This document shows, one piece after another, positions 35,388 to 46,378 of a stretch of DNA of 64,000 nt. Each line of letters starts with the position of its first letter. Position 1 is the first letter of the stretch. The stretch is taken from positions 1-64,000 of the forward strand of contig JAEYXX010000076.1 of assembly GCA_023431055.1 (NCBI GenBank), read 5' to 3'. The DNA comes from Pseudomonadota bacterium (GTDB lineage Bacteria; Pseudomonadota; Gammaproteobacteria; Pseudomonadales; Pseudomonadaceae). Under the pieces are notes generated by a model. That model was not told the DNA's origin. It worked only from the letters and a program-made list of their open reading frames with translations, and did not search any database. Both the position numbers and the translations under genes were made by a program.

Positions 35388-36059
35388 TCAGCAGCCGCAG
35401 AGAGCGCGGTCGATTACGGCGCGTAATTCCTGCGGATGATCCACCACCACGTCGGCGCCCCAGTTGCATGGGTTGTCTTCGGGGTGGATATAGCCGTAGG
35501 TGACCGCCGCGGTGCGGCAGCCGGCGGCGCGACCGGATTCGATGTCGCGTTCGTCGTCGCCGATGAACAGCACCTCTTGCGGCTGTACGCCGATCTTCTC
35601 GCAGGCCAGCAGCAGCATGTCCGGTGCCGGTTTGCTCTGCGCCACGTGGTCCGGACACACCAGCACGGCCGAGCGCTCGGCGAGATTCAGGCGCTGCATG
35701 ATCGGCTCGGCGTAGCGCAGCGGCTTGTTGGTGGCTACGCCCCACGGCAGGCGCGCCTGCTCGATGTCGGCGAGCAGTGCTTCGATGCCGTCGAACGGGC
35801 GGGTGAGGACGGCGCAGTGTTCCTGGTAACGCTCCAGAAACTCCTGGCGCAGGGCTTCGAAGGCGGTCGAGTCCGGGTCTTCATCGAAAGCGCAGGCGAC
35901 CATGGCGCGAGCGCCACCGGATACCTGGTCACGAATGGCTTTGTCTGCCACTGGCGGCAGGCCACGGGCCGCGCGCATGGCCTGGGTGATGGCGATGAAG
36001 TCCGGCGCCGAATCGAGCAGGGTGCCGTCCATGTCGAAAAGAACTGCTTTCAAACGCAT
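35388..36059 (-). CDS. mupP: MupP, N-acetylmuramic acid 6-phosphate phosphatase
   Basis: A 223-residue HAD phosphatase of the Gph-like subclass: [14 protein letters not shown] at residues 8-21 with the nucleophile Asp, ATNKPLRYA (motif II), [12 protein letters not shown] (motif III Lys) and [16 protein letters not shown] (motif IV). In pseudomonads the orthologue between ubiG and the SDR gene is MupP, which feeds MurNAc 6-phosphate into the recycling route AmgK-MurU and affects AmpR/beta-lactamase signalling. Assignment rests on synteny; phosphoglycolate phosphatase is the alternative. Confidence 0.87.
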   Translation of the reverse strand: MRLKAVLFDMDGTLLDSAPDFIAITQAMRAARGLPPVADKAIRDQVSGGARAMVACAFDEDPDSTAFEALRQEFLERYQEHCAVLTRPFDGIEALLADIEQARLPWGVATNKPLRYAEPIMQRLNLAERSAVLVCPDHVAQSKPAPDMLLLACEKIGVQPQEVLFIGDDERDIESGRAAGCRTAAVTYGYIHPEDNPCNWGADVVVDHPQELRAVIDRALCGC

Positions 36060-36064
36060 GCGTT

Positions 36065-36763
36065 CTACTCCTTGCGCAGCGTCTGGATCATGTAGTTGAC
36101 GTCGACGTCAGCTTCCAGCTTGTAGTGTTTGGTCAGCGGGTTGTAGGTCAGACCGATGATGTCCTTGACCTCCAGTCCGGCTGCGCGGCTCCAGGCACCG
36201 AGCTCGGAGGGGCGAATGAATTTCTTGAAGTCGTGGGTGCCGCGCGGCAGCAGGCGCAGGATGTATTCGGCGCCGATCACCGCGAACAGGTACGCCTTGG
36301 GGTTGCGGTTGATGGTGGAGAAGAACACTTGGCCGCCCGGTTTGACCAGTCTGTGGCAGGCACGGATGACCGAGGAGGGATCGGGTACGTGCTCGAGCAT
36401 TTCCAGGCAGGTGACGACGTCGAACTGTTCCGGCATTTCTTCTGCCAGTGCTTCGGCGGTGATCTGTCGGTAGTCGACTTCGACGCCGGACTCCAGCTGG
36501 TGCAGCTGGGCGACCGACAGCGGCGCTTCGCCCATATCGATACCCATCACCGTTGCGCCGCGCTGGGCCATGGCTTCACTGAGGATGCCGCCGCCACAAC
36601 CGACGTCCAGTACGCGCTTGCCGGCCAGGCCGACGCGCTCGTCGATCCAGTTGACCCGCAGCGGGTTGATATCGTGCAGAGGTTTGAACTCGCTTTCGCG
36701 GTCCCACCAGCGGTGTGCCAGGGCCTCGAATTTGGCGATTTCGGCGCGGTCGACGTTGCTCAT
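36065..36763 (-). CDS. ubiG: UbiG, ubiquinone O-methyltransferase
   Basis: A 232-residue SAM-dependent methyltransferase performing the two O-methylations of ubiquinone synthesis. Conserved blocks: [25 protein letters not shown] at the N-terminus, SAM motif [27 protein letters not shown] and [20 protein letters not shown]. The ATG at 36763 gives the usual [13 protein letters not shown] start; another ATG lies two codons upstream. The stop is 5 bp from the mupP start. Confidence 0.95.
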   Translation of the reverse strand: MSNVDRAEIAKFEALAHRWWDRESEFKPLHDINPLRVNWIDERVGLAGKRVLDVGCGGGILSEAMAQRGATVMGIDMGEAPLSVAQLHQLESGVEVDYRQITAEALAEEMPEQFDVVTCLEMLEHVPDPSSVIRACHRLVKPGGQVFFSTINRNPKAYLFAVIGAEYILRLLPRGTHDFKKFIRPSELGAWSRAAGLEVKDIIGLTYNPLTKHYKLEADVDVNYMIQTLRKE

Positions 36764-36937
36764 AAGCATCTCTATTCAAAGCATGGAAAGCGTATCGCCG
36801 CTATGTTGCCAGTTTAGGAACGGGCGTGGGGCGGCGCGGATTCGTTCAATGTATGTCAGTTTGTCGCAGTGGTTTGGGAATGTTGTCGCGCCCAAGGTTT
36901 ATCGGCTGCTCATTTATTTCGTTCATGCGCGGTCTGC

Positions 36938-37051
36938 CCCCTCTCCCATTTATGGAAGAGGGTTGGGGAGAGGGTCAGGCGTGCAGCTCGGTGTTACCTG
37001 GCAGCCCTCTCCCCCGGCCCCTCTCCCGCAAGCGGGAGAGGGGAGGAAAAG
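36938..37051. repeat. Inverted CCCTCTCCC-type repeat pair
   Basis: Two related stretches face each other: CCCTCTCCCATTTATGG to GGGGAGAGGGT, then CCCTCTCCCCCGG to CGGGAGAGGGG, the second with a CCTCTCCCGC/GCGGGAGAGG stem. This is a widespread proteobacterial intergenic repeat. It fills most of the 293-bp gap between ubiG and the deaminase stop. Confidence 0.65.
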
Positions 37052-37056
37052 CCATG

Positions 37057-38376
37057 TTATTTGCTGGCTATCCTGGCTCCCCACTCCCTGGCCTTGGCGA
37101 TCAGCTCGCCTTCGTCCATACGCGTCAGGCGGCCCTCGTCCAGCAGCTGTTTGCCGCCGACCCAGAGGTGCTTCACGCAGTCGCGACCGCTGGCATAGAT
37201 CAGTTGCGAGACCGGGTCATAGATCGGTTGTTGGGCCAGGCCGGAAAGATCGAAGGCGACCACGTCGGCCAGTTTGCCCAGTTCCAGCGAGCCGGTCTGG
37301 GTTTCCAGTCCCAGTGCGCGTGCGCCATTGAGCGTAGCCATGCGCAAGGCGCTGTGCGCGTTCAGTGCCGTGGCCGAGCCTGCCACGGCCTTGGCCAGCA
37401 GGGCGGCGGTGCGGGTTTCGCTCAGCAGGTCGAGGTCGTTGTTGCTGGCGGCGCCATCGGTGCCGACGGCAACGTTGACACCGGCCTGCCACAGGCGCTC
37501 GACCGGGCAGAAGCCGCTGGCCAGCTTCAGGTTGGATTCGGGGCAATGCACGATGCTGCAGTTGTGCTCGACCAGCAGCGCCAGATCCTCGTCATCGATC
37601 TGCGTCATGTGCACCGCCTGAAAACGCGGACCAAGCAGGCCGAGGCGGGCCAGGCGTGCCAGCGGGCGTTCGCCGTGCTTGGCCATGGCTTCGGCCACTT
37701 CCTGAGCGGTTTCGTGCACGTGCATATGAATGCCGGCATCCAGCTCGTCAGCCAGTACGCGAATCTGTTCCAGCTTGTCGTCGCTGACCGTGTAGGGCGC
37801 GTGGGGGCCGAAAGCGATGCGGATGCGTGGGTGCTGCTTGAGGTCATCGAACAGTTGCAGGCCCTTGCGCAGCGCCTCGGCAGCGTTGAGCGCGCCGGGC
37901 ACCGGGAAGTCCAGCACGGGCACGGTGATCTGCGCCCGCACGCCGGCGTTGTGCACGCACTCGCAGGCTACCTGCGGGTAGAAATACATGTCGGAGAAGC
38001 AGCTGATGCCGCCCTTGATCTGTTCGGCGATGGCCAGGTCAGTACCGTCGCGGACGAAATCCTCGTCGACCCACTTACCCTCGGCGGGCCAGATGTGCTC
38101 GTGCAGCCAGGTCATCAGTGGCAGGTCGTCGGCAATGCCGCGCAGCAGGGACATTGCTGCGTGTCCATGGGCGTTGATCAGCCCCGGCGCGAGCAGGCAC
38201 TGAGGCAGTTCGCGCACCTCCTTTGCTGGGTGGCGCAGCGCTTCGGCGCGCGGCGCGATCAGGGCGATGCGCCCGTCGCGGATGCCCAGGCCATGATCGC
38301 GCAATACAACCCCGGCCGGCTCCACGGGCACCAGCCAGGTGGGCAGCAGCAACAGGTCGAGAGGAGATTCGGGCAT
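37057..38376 (-). CDS. 5'-methylthioadenosine/adenosine deaminase (amidohydrolase)
   Basis: A 439-residue amidohydrolase of the TRZ/ATZ-MtaD group. Metal ligands: [30 protein letters not shown] and [15 protein letters not shown]. aeruginosa PA3170, in the same place beside mtnA, was shown to deaminate 5'-methylthioadenosine to methylthioinosine, so that is the best call; S-adenosylhomocysteine deaminase is the usual automatic name. It diverges from mtnA across about 160 bp. The ATG start has a weak ribosome-binding site. Confidence 0.87.
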   Translation of the reverse strand: MPESPLDLLLLPTWLVPVEPAGVVLRDHGLGIRDGRIALIAPRAEALRHPAKEVRELPQCLLAPGLINAHGHAAMSLLRGIADDLPLMTWLHEHIWPAEGKWVDEDFVRDGTDLAIAEQIKGGISCFSDMYFYPQVACECVHNAGVRAQITVPVLDFPVPGALNAAEALRKGLQLFDDLKQHPRIRIAFGPHAPYTVSDDKLEQIRVLADELDAGIHMHVHETAQEVAEAMAKHGERPLARLARLGLLGPRFQAVHMTQIDDEDLALLVEHNCSIVHCPESNLKLASGFCPVERLWQAGVNVAVGTDGAASNNDLDLLSETRTAALLAKAVAGSATALNAHSALRMATLNGARALGLETQTGSLELGKLADVVAFDLSGLAQQPIYDPVSQLIYASGRDCVKHLWVGGKQLLDEGRLTRMDEGELIAKAREWGARIASK

Positions 38377-38534
38377 GAGGGCGTCCGTCTGGCTTGATCG
38401 ATGCAAGGAAGGTCGCCAGTGTATAGATGAACGCACCTGGCTTGAAGTCGTGAGGGCGAGCAGGATTGTTCGGCTGGTCTTGGTCGGTCTGCGTATAATC
38501 CGCGATTTTTTGGCGGTGACAGATGGAGTGCGCG

Positions 38535-39611
38535 ATGCGCGAGCAATTGCTGGCGGTGGAGAAGGTTCAGGCAATCGAGTGGCGCGATGGTGCGTTGTAC
38601 CTGCTCGATCAGCGCCTGCTCCCGCATCAGCAGACCTGGCTGCGTTTCGACTCTGCCGCCGAGGTGGCCGATGCGATTCGCGACATGGTGGTGCGCGGCG
38701 CGCCGGCTATCGGCATCGCTGCTGCCTATGGCCTGGTGCTGGGCGTCCGAGCTCGGCTGCAGGCTGGTGGTGACTGGCGCGAGGCGCTGGAGGCGGATTT
38801 TGCCAGTCTCGAGCGCTCGCGTCCTACCGCGGTAAACCTGTTCTGGGCTCTGCAGCGCATGCGTGAGCGCCTGGCGCGACTCAAGGATGGCGACGACATC
38901 CTGGCCCTGCTGGAGGCCGAGGCGGTGGGGATTCATCTCAGCGACCGTGAGGCCAACCTGACCATGGCGCAACTGGGCATGGAGCTGATTCGCAAGCATC
39001 AGGGCAACCCGCAGGTGCTGCTGACTCACTGCAATGCCGGTGCGCTGGCGACCGGTGGCTTTGGCACGGCGCTCGGGGTGATTCGCGCCGCGTATCTGGA
39101 AGGCTTGGTCGAGCAGGTCTATGTCGATGAAACCCGTCCCTGGCTACAGGGCGCACGGTTGACTGCCTGGGAATTGGCTGGCGACGGGGTGCCGGTCACT
39201 CTCAATGCCGATGCGGCTGCCGCTCACCTGATGAAAACCAAGGGCATCACCTGGGTCATAGTCGGGGCTGACCGCATTACTGCCAACGGCGATGTGGCGA
39301 ACAAGATCGGTACCTACCAGCTGGCGGTCAACGCCATGCATCACGGCGTGCGCCTGATGGTGGTGGCTCCCAGCTCGACCATCGACATGAGCCTGGAAAG
39401 CGGCGACGACATCGTGCTCGAAGAGCGTGATGGTCGTGAGCTGCTGGAGGTGGCGGGGCATCGGGTTGCAGCGGATGTGCATGCCGTCAATCCGGTGTTC
39501 GATGTGACGCCGGCTGACCTAGTCGACTACATCGTGACCGAGAAAGGCGTGATCGAACGCCCCGACAGTGCCAAGCTGGCGCAACTGATGTGTCGCAAGC
39601 GCCTGCACTGA
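38535..39611 (+). CDS. mtnA: MtnA, methylthioribose-1-phosphate isomerase
   Basis: A 358-residue eIF-2B-like isomerase converting methylthioribose-1-phosphate to methylthioribulose-1-phosphate in methionine salvage. Motifs: [35 protein letters not shown] with the catalytic Cys, [18 protein letters not shown] and [19 protein letters not shown] with the catalytic Asp. The ATG at 38535 ([11 protein letters not shown]) has GGAG six bases away and is the family start; an ATG four codons upstream is possible. Confidence 0.93.
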   Translation: MREQLLAVEKVQAIEWRDGALYLLDQRLLPHQQTWLRFDSAAEVADAIRDMVVRGAPAIGIAAAYGLVLGVRARLQAGGDWREALEADFASLERSRPTAVNLFWALQRMRERLARLKDGDDILALLEAEAVGIHLSDREANLTMAQLGMELIRKHQGNPQVLLTHCNAGALATGGFGTALGVIRAAYLEGLVEQVYVDETRPWLQGARLTAWELAGDGVPVTLNADAAAAHLMKTKGITWVIVGADRITANGDVANKIGTYQLAVNAMHHGVRLMVVAPSSTIDMSLESGDDIVLEERDGRELLEVAGHRVAADVHAVNPVFDVTPADLVDYIVTEKGVIERPDSAKLAQLMCRKRLH

Positions 39612-39636
39612 GCTGAACGAGCACGGCTTAATCCCT

Positions 39637-39664
39637 GTAGGAGCCCCGCCCTCGGGGCGAAGCC
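39637..39664. repeat. REP element in the mtnA-gyrA gap (first)
   Basis: GTAGGAGCCCCGCCCTCGGG followed by GCGAAGCC. First of three GTAGGAGC-type elements in this 491-bp gap; the rest of the gap should hold the gyrA promoter, which I cannot place confidently. Confidence 0.85.
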
Positions 39665-39733
39665 TTTGCTTTTTCAGCTTTTTGCGCTTTATCACCTTCG
39701 AGGCATGGGCCGGATGTCGTGGAATGGCCGCCA

Positions 39734-39757
39734 TTCGCCGCGGGGCGCGGCTCCTAC
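39734..39757. repeat. REP element in the mtnA-gyrA gap (second, inverted)
   Basis: Inverted copy ending GCGCGGCTCCTAC, facing the first and third elements. Confidence 0.82.
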
Positions 39758-39784
39758 ACAGATTGTGGTGGTCGACGGCTTGGT

Positions 39785-39811
39785 GTAGGAGCCCCGCCCC
39801 GGGGCGAAGCC
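39785..39811. repeat. REP element in the mtnA-gyrA gap (third)
   Basis: GTAGGAGCCCCGCCCCGGGG followed by CGAAGCC; same orientation as the first and nearly identical to it. Confidence 0.85.
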
Positions 39812-40102
39812 TTTGCTTTCATTGGCCGTGCGACAGCCCCAGCAGGTTGGTCGTTTCGCCTCTTTCCGTCTCGTTTGCTCCGCTTCTCCATGAGGGTGCT
39901 CGGGGTAGGTGTGCGGCACGCTTTGTGGTAACCTCCGGCAGTTTTCAAGGGGGCTGGCTGCAGCCACCTTCACAGCATCGAATCGTGACATAACTCGTTG
40001 ATTTGTCGTGAGTCGCTGATGGCCTGAGGCTATCGCGACGTGCTCCATGGCGTTCAGGAAGAATGACGCGGAGTTTCACCAGAAAAAGGAACCAGGCTTC
40101 TC

Positions 40103-42871
<2,769 letters not shown>

Positions 42872-42882
42872 AGTTGGGCTCC

Positions 42883-42925
42883 ATGGGGGGGCTTTAGCCG
42901 CGACTGTCGTGCTAAAGCCCCCCAT
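42883..42925 (+). terminator. Hairpin after gyrA
   Basis: ATGGGGGGGCTTTAGC pairs with GCTAAAGCCCCCCAT around a 12-nt loop. Stable but without a U-tract, so transcription may continue into serC. Confidence 0.6.
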
Positions 42926-42993
42926 AGACATGGTGACAGTTTGGACATGCCATCGTCTGGTGGTGGCGTTCTGTGAATCTGAGAGAGACAGAC

Positions 42994-44079
42994 GTGAGCA
43001 AGCGAGCTTTTAACTTCTGCGCCGGCCCTGCCGCGCTGCCGACCGCTGTACTGCAACGCGCCCAGGCCGAGATGCTCGACTGGCAAGGCAAGGGCCTGTC
43101 GGTGATGGAGATGAGCCATCGCAGCGACGAGTACGTGGCCATCGCCAGCCAGGCCGAGCAGGACCTGCGCGATCTGCTCGCCGTGCCCAGCGACTACAAG
43201 GTGCTGTTCCTGCAGGGCGGCGCCAGCCAGCAGTTCGCCGAGATCCCGCTCAACCTGCTGCCGGAAGGCGGCGTGGCCGACTACGTCGAAACCGGCATCT
43301 GGTCGAAGAAGGCCATCGAGGAGGCTCGTCGCTACGGCGCCATCAATGTCGCCGCCAGCGCCAAGTCCTACGACTACTTCGCCATTCCCGGGCAGAACGA
43401 CTGGCAACTGTCGAAGAATGCCGCCTATGTGCATTACTGCAGCAACGAGACCATCGGCGGTCTGCAGTTCGACTGGGTGCCGCAGACCGGCGATATTCCA
43501 CTGGTGGTGGACATGTCCTCGGACATTCTCTCGCGCCCCATTGACGTCTCGCAGTTCGGTCTGATCTACGCCGGTGCGCAGAAGAACATCGGCCCCAGCG
43601 GTCTGGTGGTGGTGATCGTGCGCGAGGACCTGCTCGGTCGCGCCCGCTCCAGCTGCCCGACCATGCTCGACTACAAGATCTCGGCCGACAACGGCTCGAT
43701 GTACAACACCCCGGCCACCTATTCCTGGTACCTGTCGGGCCTGGTGTTCCAGTGGCTCAAGGAGCAGGGCGGCGTCGAGGCCATGGAGCGCGTCAACCGC
43801 GCCAAGAAGGACCTGCTGTACAAGGCCATCGACGGCAGCGATTTCTACAGCAACCCCATCGCCCATAACGCCCGTTCCTGGATGAACGTGCCGTTCCGCC
43901 TGGCCGATGAGAAGCTGGACAAGGCCTTCCTGGCTGGTGCCGATGAGCGCGGTCTGCTCAACCTCAAGGGCCACCGCTCGGTAGGCGGCATGCGCGCTTC
44001 CATCTACAACGCCGTCGGTCTGGACGCCGTCGAGGCGCTGGTGGCCTACATGGCCGAGTTCGAGAAGGAGCACGCCTGA
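42994..44079 (+). CDS. serC: SerC, phosphoserine/phosphohydroxythreonine aminotransferase
   Basis: A 361-residue PLP transaminase for serine and pyridoxal phosphate synthesis. N-terminal FNFCAGPAALPTAVLQRAQ; substrate-binding MEMSHRS; GGASQQFAEIPLNLL; PLP Lys in IYAGAQKNIGPSGL. The GTG start with GAGAGA upstream gives the family N-terminus VSKRAFNF; a GTG seven codons earlier is possible. First gene of the mixed-function supraoperon with pheA, hisC2, tyrA/aroA, cmk and rpsA. It is 1 bp from pheA. Confidence 0.95.
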   Translation: MSKRAFNFCAGPAALPTAVLQRAQAEMLDWQGKGLSVMEMSHRSDEYVAIASQAEQDLRDLLAVPSDYKVLFLQGGASQQFAEIPLNLLPEGGVADYVETGIWSKKAIEEARRYGAINVAASAKSYDYFAIPGQNDWQLSKNAAYVHYCSNETIGGLQFDWVPQTGDIPLVVDMSSDILSRPIDVSQFGLIYAGAQKNIGPSGLVVVIVREDLLGRARSSCPTMLDYKISADNGSMYNTPATYSWYLSGLVFQWLKEQGGVEAMERVNRAKKDLLYKAIDGSDFYSNPIAHNARSWMNVPFRLADEKLDKAFLAGADERGLLNLKGHRSVGGMRASIYNAVGLDAVEALVAYMAEFEKEHA

Positions 44080-44080
44080 T

Positions 44081-45175
44081 ATGTCGGAACAGGAGCTGCA
44101 GGCGCTGCGCGTGCGCATCGACAACCTCGATGAGCGCATCCTCGAGCTGATCAGCGACCGCGCGCGCTGCGCCGAAGAAGTGGCGCGGGTGAAGATGAAG
44201 GAGCTCAAGGAGGGCGAGTCGCCGGTGTTCTATCGCCCCGAGCGCGAGGCCCAGGTACTCAAGCGCATCATGGAGCGCAACAAGGGCCCGCTGGGCAACG
44301 AGGAAATGGCGCGGCTGTTCCGTGAAATCATGTCCTCCTGCCTGGCCCTGGAGAATCCGCTCAAGGTCGCCTACCTCGGCCCTGAGGGCACCTTCAGTCA
44401 GGCTGCGGCGATGAAGCACTTCGGTCACGCGGTGATCAGCGTACCGATGGCGGCCATCGACGAGGTGTTCCGCGAAGTGGCCGCTGGTGCAGTGAACTTC
44501 GGCGTGGTGCCGGTGGAGAACTCCACCGAAGGTGCGATCAACCACACCCTCGACAGCTTCCTCGAGCATGACATGGTGATCTGCGGCGAAGTCGAGCTGC
44601 GCATCCACCATCACCTGCTGGTCGGCGAGACCACCAAGACCGACAAGATCACCCGCATCTACTCCCATGCCCAGTCGCTGGCGCAGTGCCGCAAGTGGCT
44701 GGACGCGCACTACCCGAACGTCGAGCGCGTGGCGGTTTCCAGCAACGCCGATGCGGCCAAGCGGGTCAAGAGCGAGTGGAACAGCGCGGCTATCGCCGGC
44801 GACATGGCGGCCAATCTGTATGGCCTGACCAAGCTGGCGGAAAAGATCGAGGATCGCCCGGACAACTCCACGCGCTTTCTCATCATCGGCAACCAGGAAG
44901 TGCCGCCGACAGGCGACGACAAGACCTCGATCATCGTCTCCATGCGCAACAAGCCGGGTGCGCTTCACGAGCTTCTGGTGCCGTTCCACAACAACGGCAT
45001 CGACCTGACCCGTATCGAAACCCGCCCGTCGCGCAGTGGCAAGTGGACCTACGTGTTCTTCATCGACTTCGTCGGCCACCACCGCGACCCGTTGATCAAG
45101 GACGTGCTGGAGAAGATCGGCCAGGAGGCCGTGGCGTTGAAGGTGCTGGGCTCCTATCCAAAGGCGGTGTTGTAA
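44081..45175 (+). CDS. pheA: PheA, chorismate mutase/prephenate dehydratase
   Basis: A 364-residue bifunctional P-protein for phenylalanine. AroQ chorismate mutase domain at residues 1-95 (LRVRIDNLDERILELISDRARCAEEVARVK), prephenate dehydratase at about 96-275 (VAYLGPEGTFSQAAAMKHFG, PVENSTEGAINHTLDSF, TRFLIIGNQ), and a C-terminal ACT domain for feedback control (DKTSIIVSMRNKPGALHELL, LTRIETRPSRSGKWTYVFFIDF). A ribosome-binding site overlaps the end of serC. Confidence 0.96.
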   Translation: MSEQELQALRVRIDNLDERILELISDRARCAEEVARVKMKELKEGESPVFYRPEREAQVLKRIMERNKGPLGNEEMARLFREIMSSCLALENPLKVAYLGPEGTFSQAAAMKHFGHAVISVPMAAIDEVFREVAAGAVNFGVVPVENSTEGAINHTLDSFLEHDMVICGEVELRIHHHLLVGETTKTDKITRIYSHAQSLAQCRKWLDAHYPNVERVAVSSNADAAKRVKSEWNSAAIAGDMAANLYGLTKLAEKIEDRPDNSTRFLIIGNQEVPPTGDDKTSIIVSMRNKPGALHELLVPFHNNGIDLTRIETRPSRSGKWTYVFFIDFVGHHRDPLIKDVLEKIGQEAVALKVLGSYPKAVL

Positions 45176-45185
45176 CCGCGCCCTC

Positions 45186-45232
45186 GTAGGAGCGGCTTTA
45201 GCCGCGATATTCGCGACTGAAGTCGCACCTAC
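45186..45232. repeat. REP element inside the supraoperon
   Basis: GTAGGAGCGGCTTTAGCCGC, then a second inverted half ending GTCGCACCTAC, between pheA and hisC2. It will be transcribed with the operon and can fold as a stem. Confidence 0.82.
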
Positions 45233-45268
45233 GAAGCCTGTGGCTCGGTCGAGACAATGAGGTTTGTG

Positions 45269-46378
45269 ATGAGTTGCGATTTCCTGACCCTGGCCCAGCC
45301 AGGGGTGCAAAAACTGTCCCCCTATGTACCAGGCAAGCCCGTCGATGAGCTGGCCCGCGAACTGGGGCTCGATCCGGCCGGTATCGTCAAGCTGGCCAGC
45401 AACGAGAACCCACTCGGCCCGAGCGACAAGGTTCTGGCAGCGATTCGCGCCGAACTGGACGAGCTGACCCGCTACCCGGATGGCAATGGCTTCACCCTAA
45501 AGACCGCACTGGCTGCCCGTTATGGCGTCGACGCCGCTCAGGTCACCCTGGGCAATGGCTCCAACGACATCCTCGAGCTGGTCGCCCGTGCCTATCTGGC
45601 ACCTGGTCTCAACGCCGTGTTCAGCGACTACGCCTTCGCGGTTTACCCCATCGCCACTCAGGCAGTCGGCGCGCAGGGCAAGATCGTGCCGGCCAAGGAT
45701 TACGCTCACGACCTGCAAGCGATGCTTGCCGCCATCGATGACAAGACCCGCGTCGTCTTCATCGCCAATCCCAACAACCCGACCGGCACCTGGTTCGGTC
45801 CGGATGCGCTGGAAAGCTTCCTGGCCAAGGTGCCGGAGTCGGTGCTGGTGGTGCTGGACGAGGCCTATATCGAATACGCCGAAGGCGACGAACTGCCCGA
45901 TGGCCTGGATTATCTGGCGCGCCATCCCAACCTGCTGGTCTCGCGCACCTTCTCCAAGGCCTATGGTCTGGCCGCGCTGCGCGTGGGCTACGCGATCAGC
46001 TCGCCGGCCATTGCCGACGTGCTCAATCGCGTGCGCCAGCCGTTCAACGTCAACAGCCTGGCCCTGGCCGCTGCCTGTGCAGCACTGGCCGATACCGAGT
46101 ACCTGGCCGAGAGCCGTCGCCTCAACGACGCCGGCATGCAGCAGCTAGAAGAGGGCTTGCGTGCCCTGGGGCTGAGCTGGATTGCCTCCAAGGGCAACTT
46201 CATCGCTGTCGACTTCGGTCGCGATACCGCGGCGATCAATCAGGCGCTGCTGCGTGAAGGGGTTATCGTGCGGCCGATGGCCGGCTACCGCATGCCCAAC
46301 TTCCTGCGCGTATCCATCGGCCTGCCGCGCGAGAATGCCCGTTTCCTCGAGGCTCTGGCCAAGGTGCTGTCGGCGTGA
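45269..46378 (+). CDS. hisC2: HisC2, histidinol-phosphate/aromatic aminotransferase
   Basis: A 369-residue class I/II aminotransferase (HisHb of the supraoperon literature). LASNENPLGPS, NGSNDILELVARAYL, NPNNPTGTW, DEAYIEYAEGD and PLP Lys in SRTFSKAYGLAALRVGY. Given the neighbours it probably transaminates aromatic 2-oxoacids as well as imidazoleacetol phosphate. I use the ATG giving MSCDFLTLAQPG, with GAGGT upstream; an ATG four codons earlier is in frame. Confidence 0.93.
   Translation: MSCDFLTLAQPGVQKLSPYVPGKPVDELARELGLDPAGIVKLASNENPLGPSDKVLAAIRAELDELTRYPDGNGFTLKTALAARYGVDAAQVTLGNGSNDILELVARAYLAPGLNAVFSDYAFAVYPIATQAVGAQGKIVPAKDYAHDLQAMLAAIDDKTRVVFIANPNNPTGTWFGPDALESFLAKVPESVLVVLDEAYIEYAEGDELPDGLDYLARHPNLLVSRTFSKAYGLAALRVGYAISSPAIADVLNRVRQPFNVNSLALAAACAALADTEYLAESRRLNDAGMQQLEEGLRALGLSWIASKGNFIAVDFGRDTAAINQALLREGVIVRPMAGYRMPNFLRVSIGLPRENARFLEALAKVLSA

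Noticed and set aside
36826..38397. A 523-codon open frame opposite the deaminase gene
   Set aside because: Shadow of the amidohydrolase, extended through an intergenic repeat; no family features.
39612..40102. CRISPR-like array upstream of gyrA
   Set aside because: The three repeats alternate in orientation and are REP elements; there is no regular spacer length and no cas gene.
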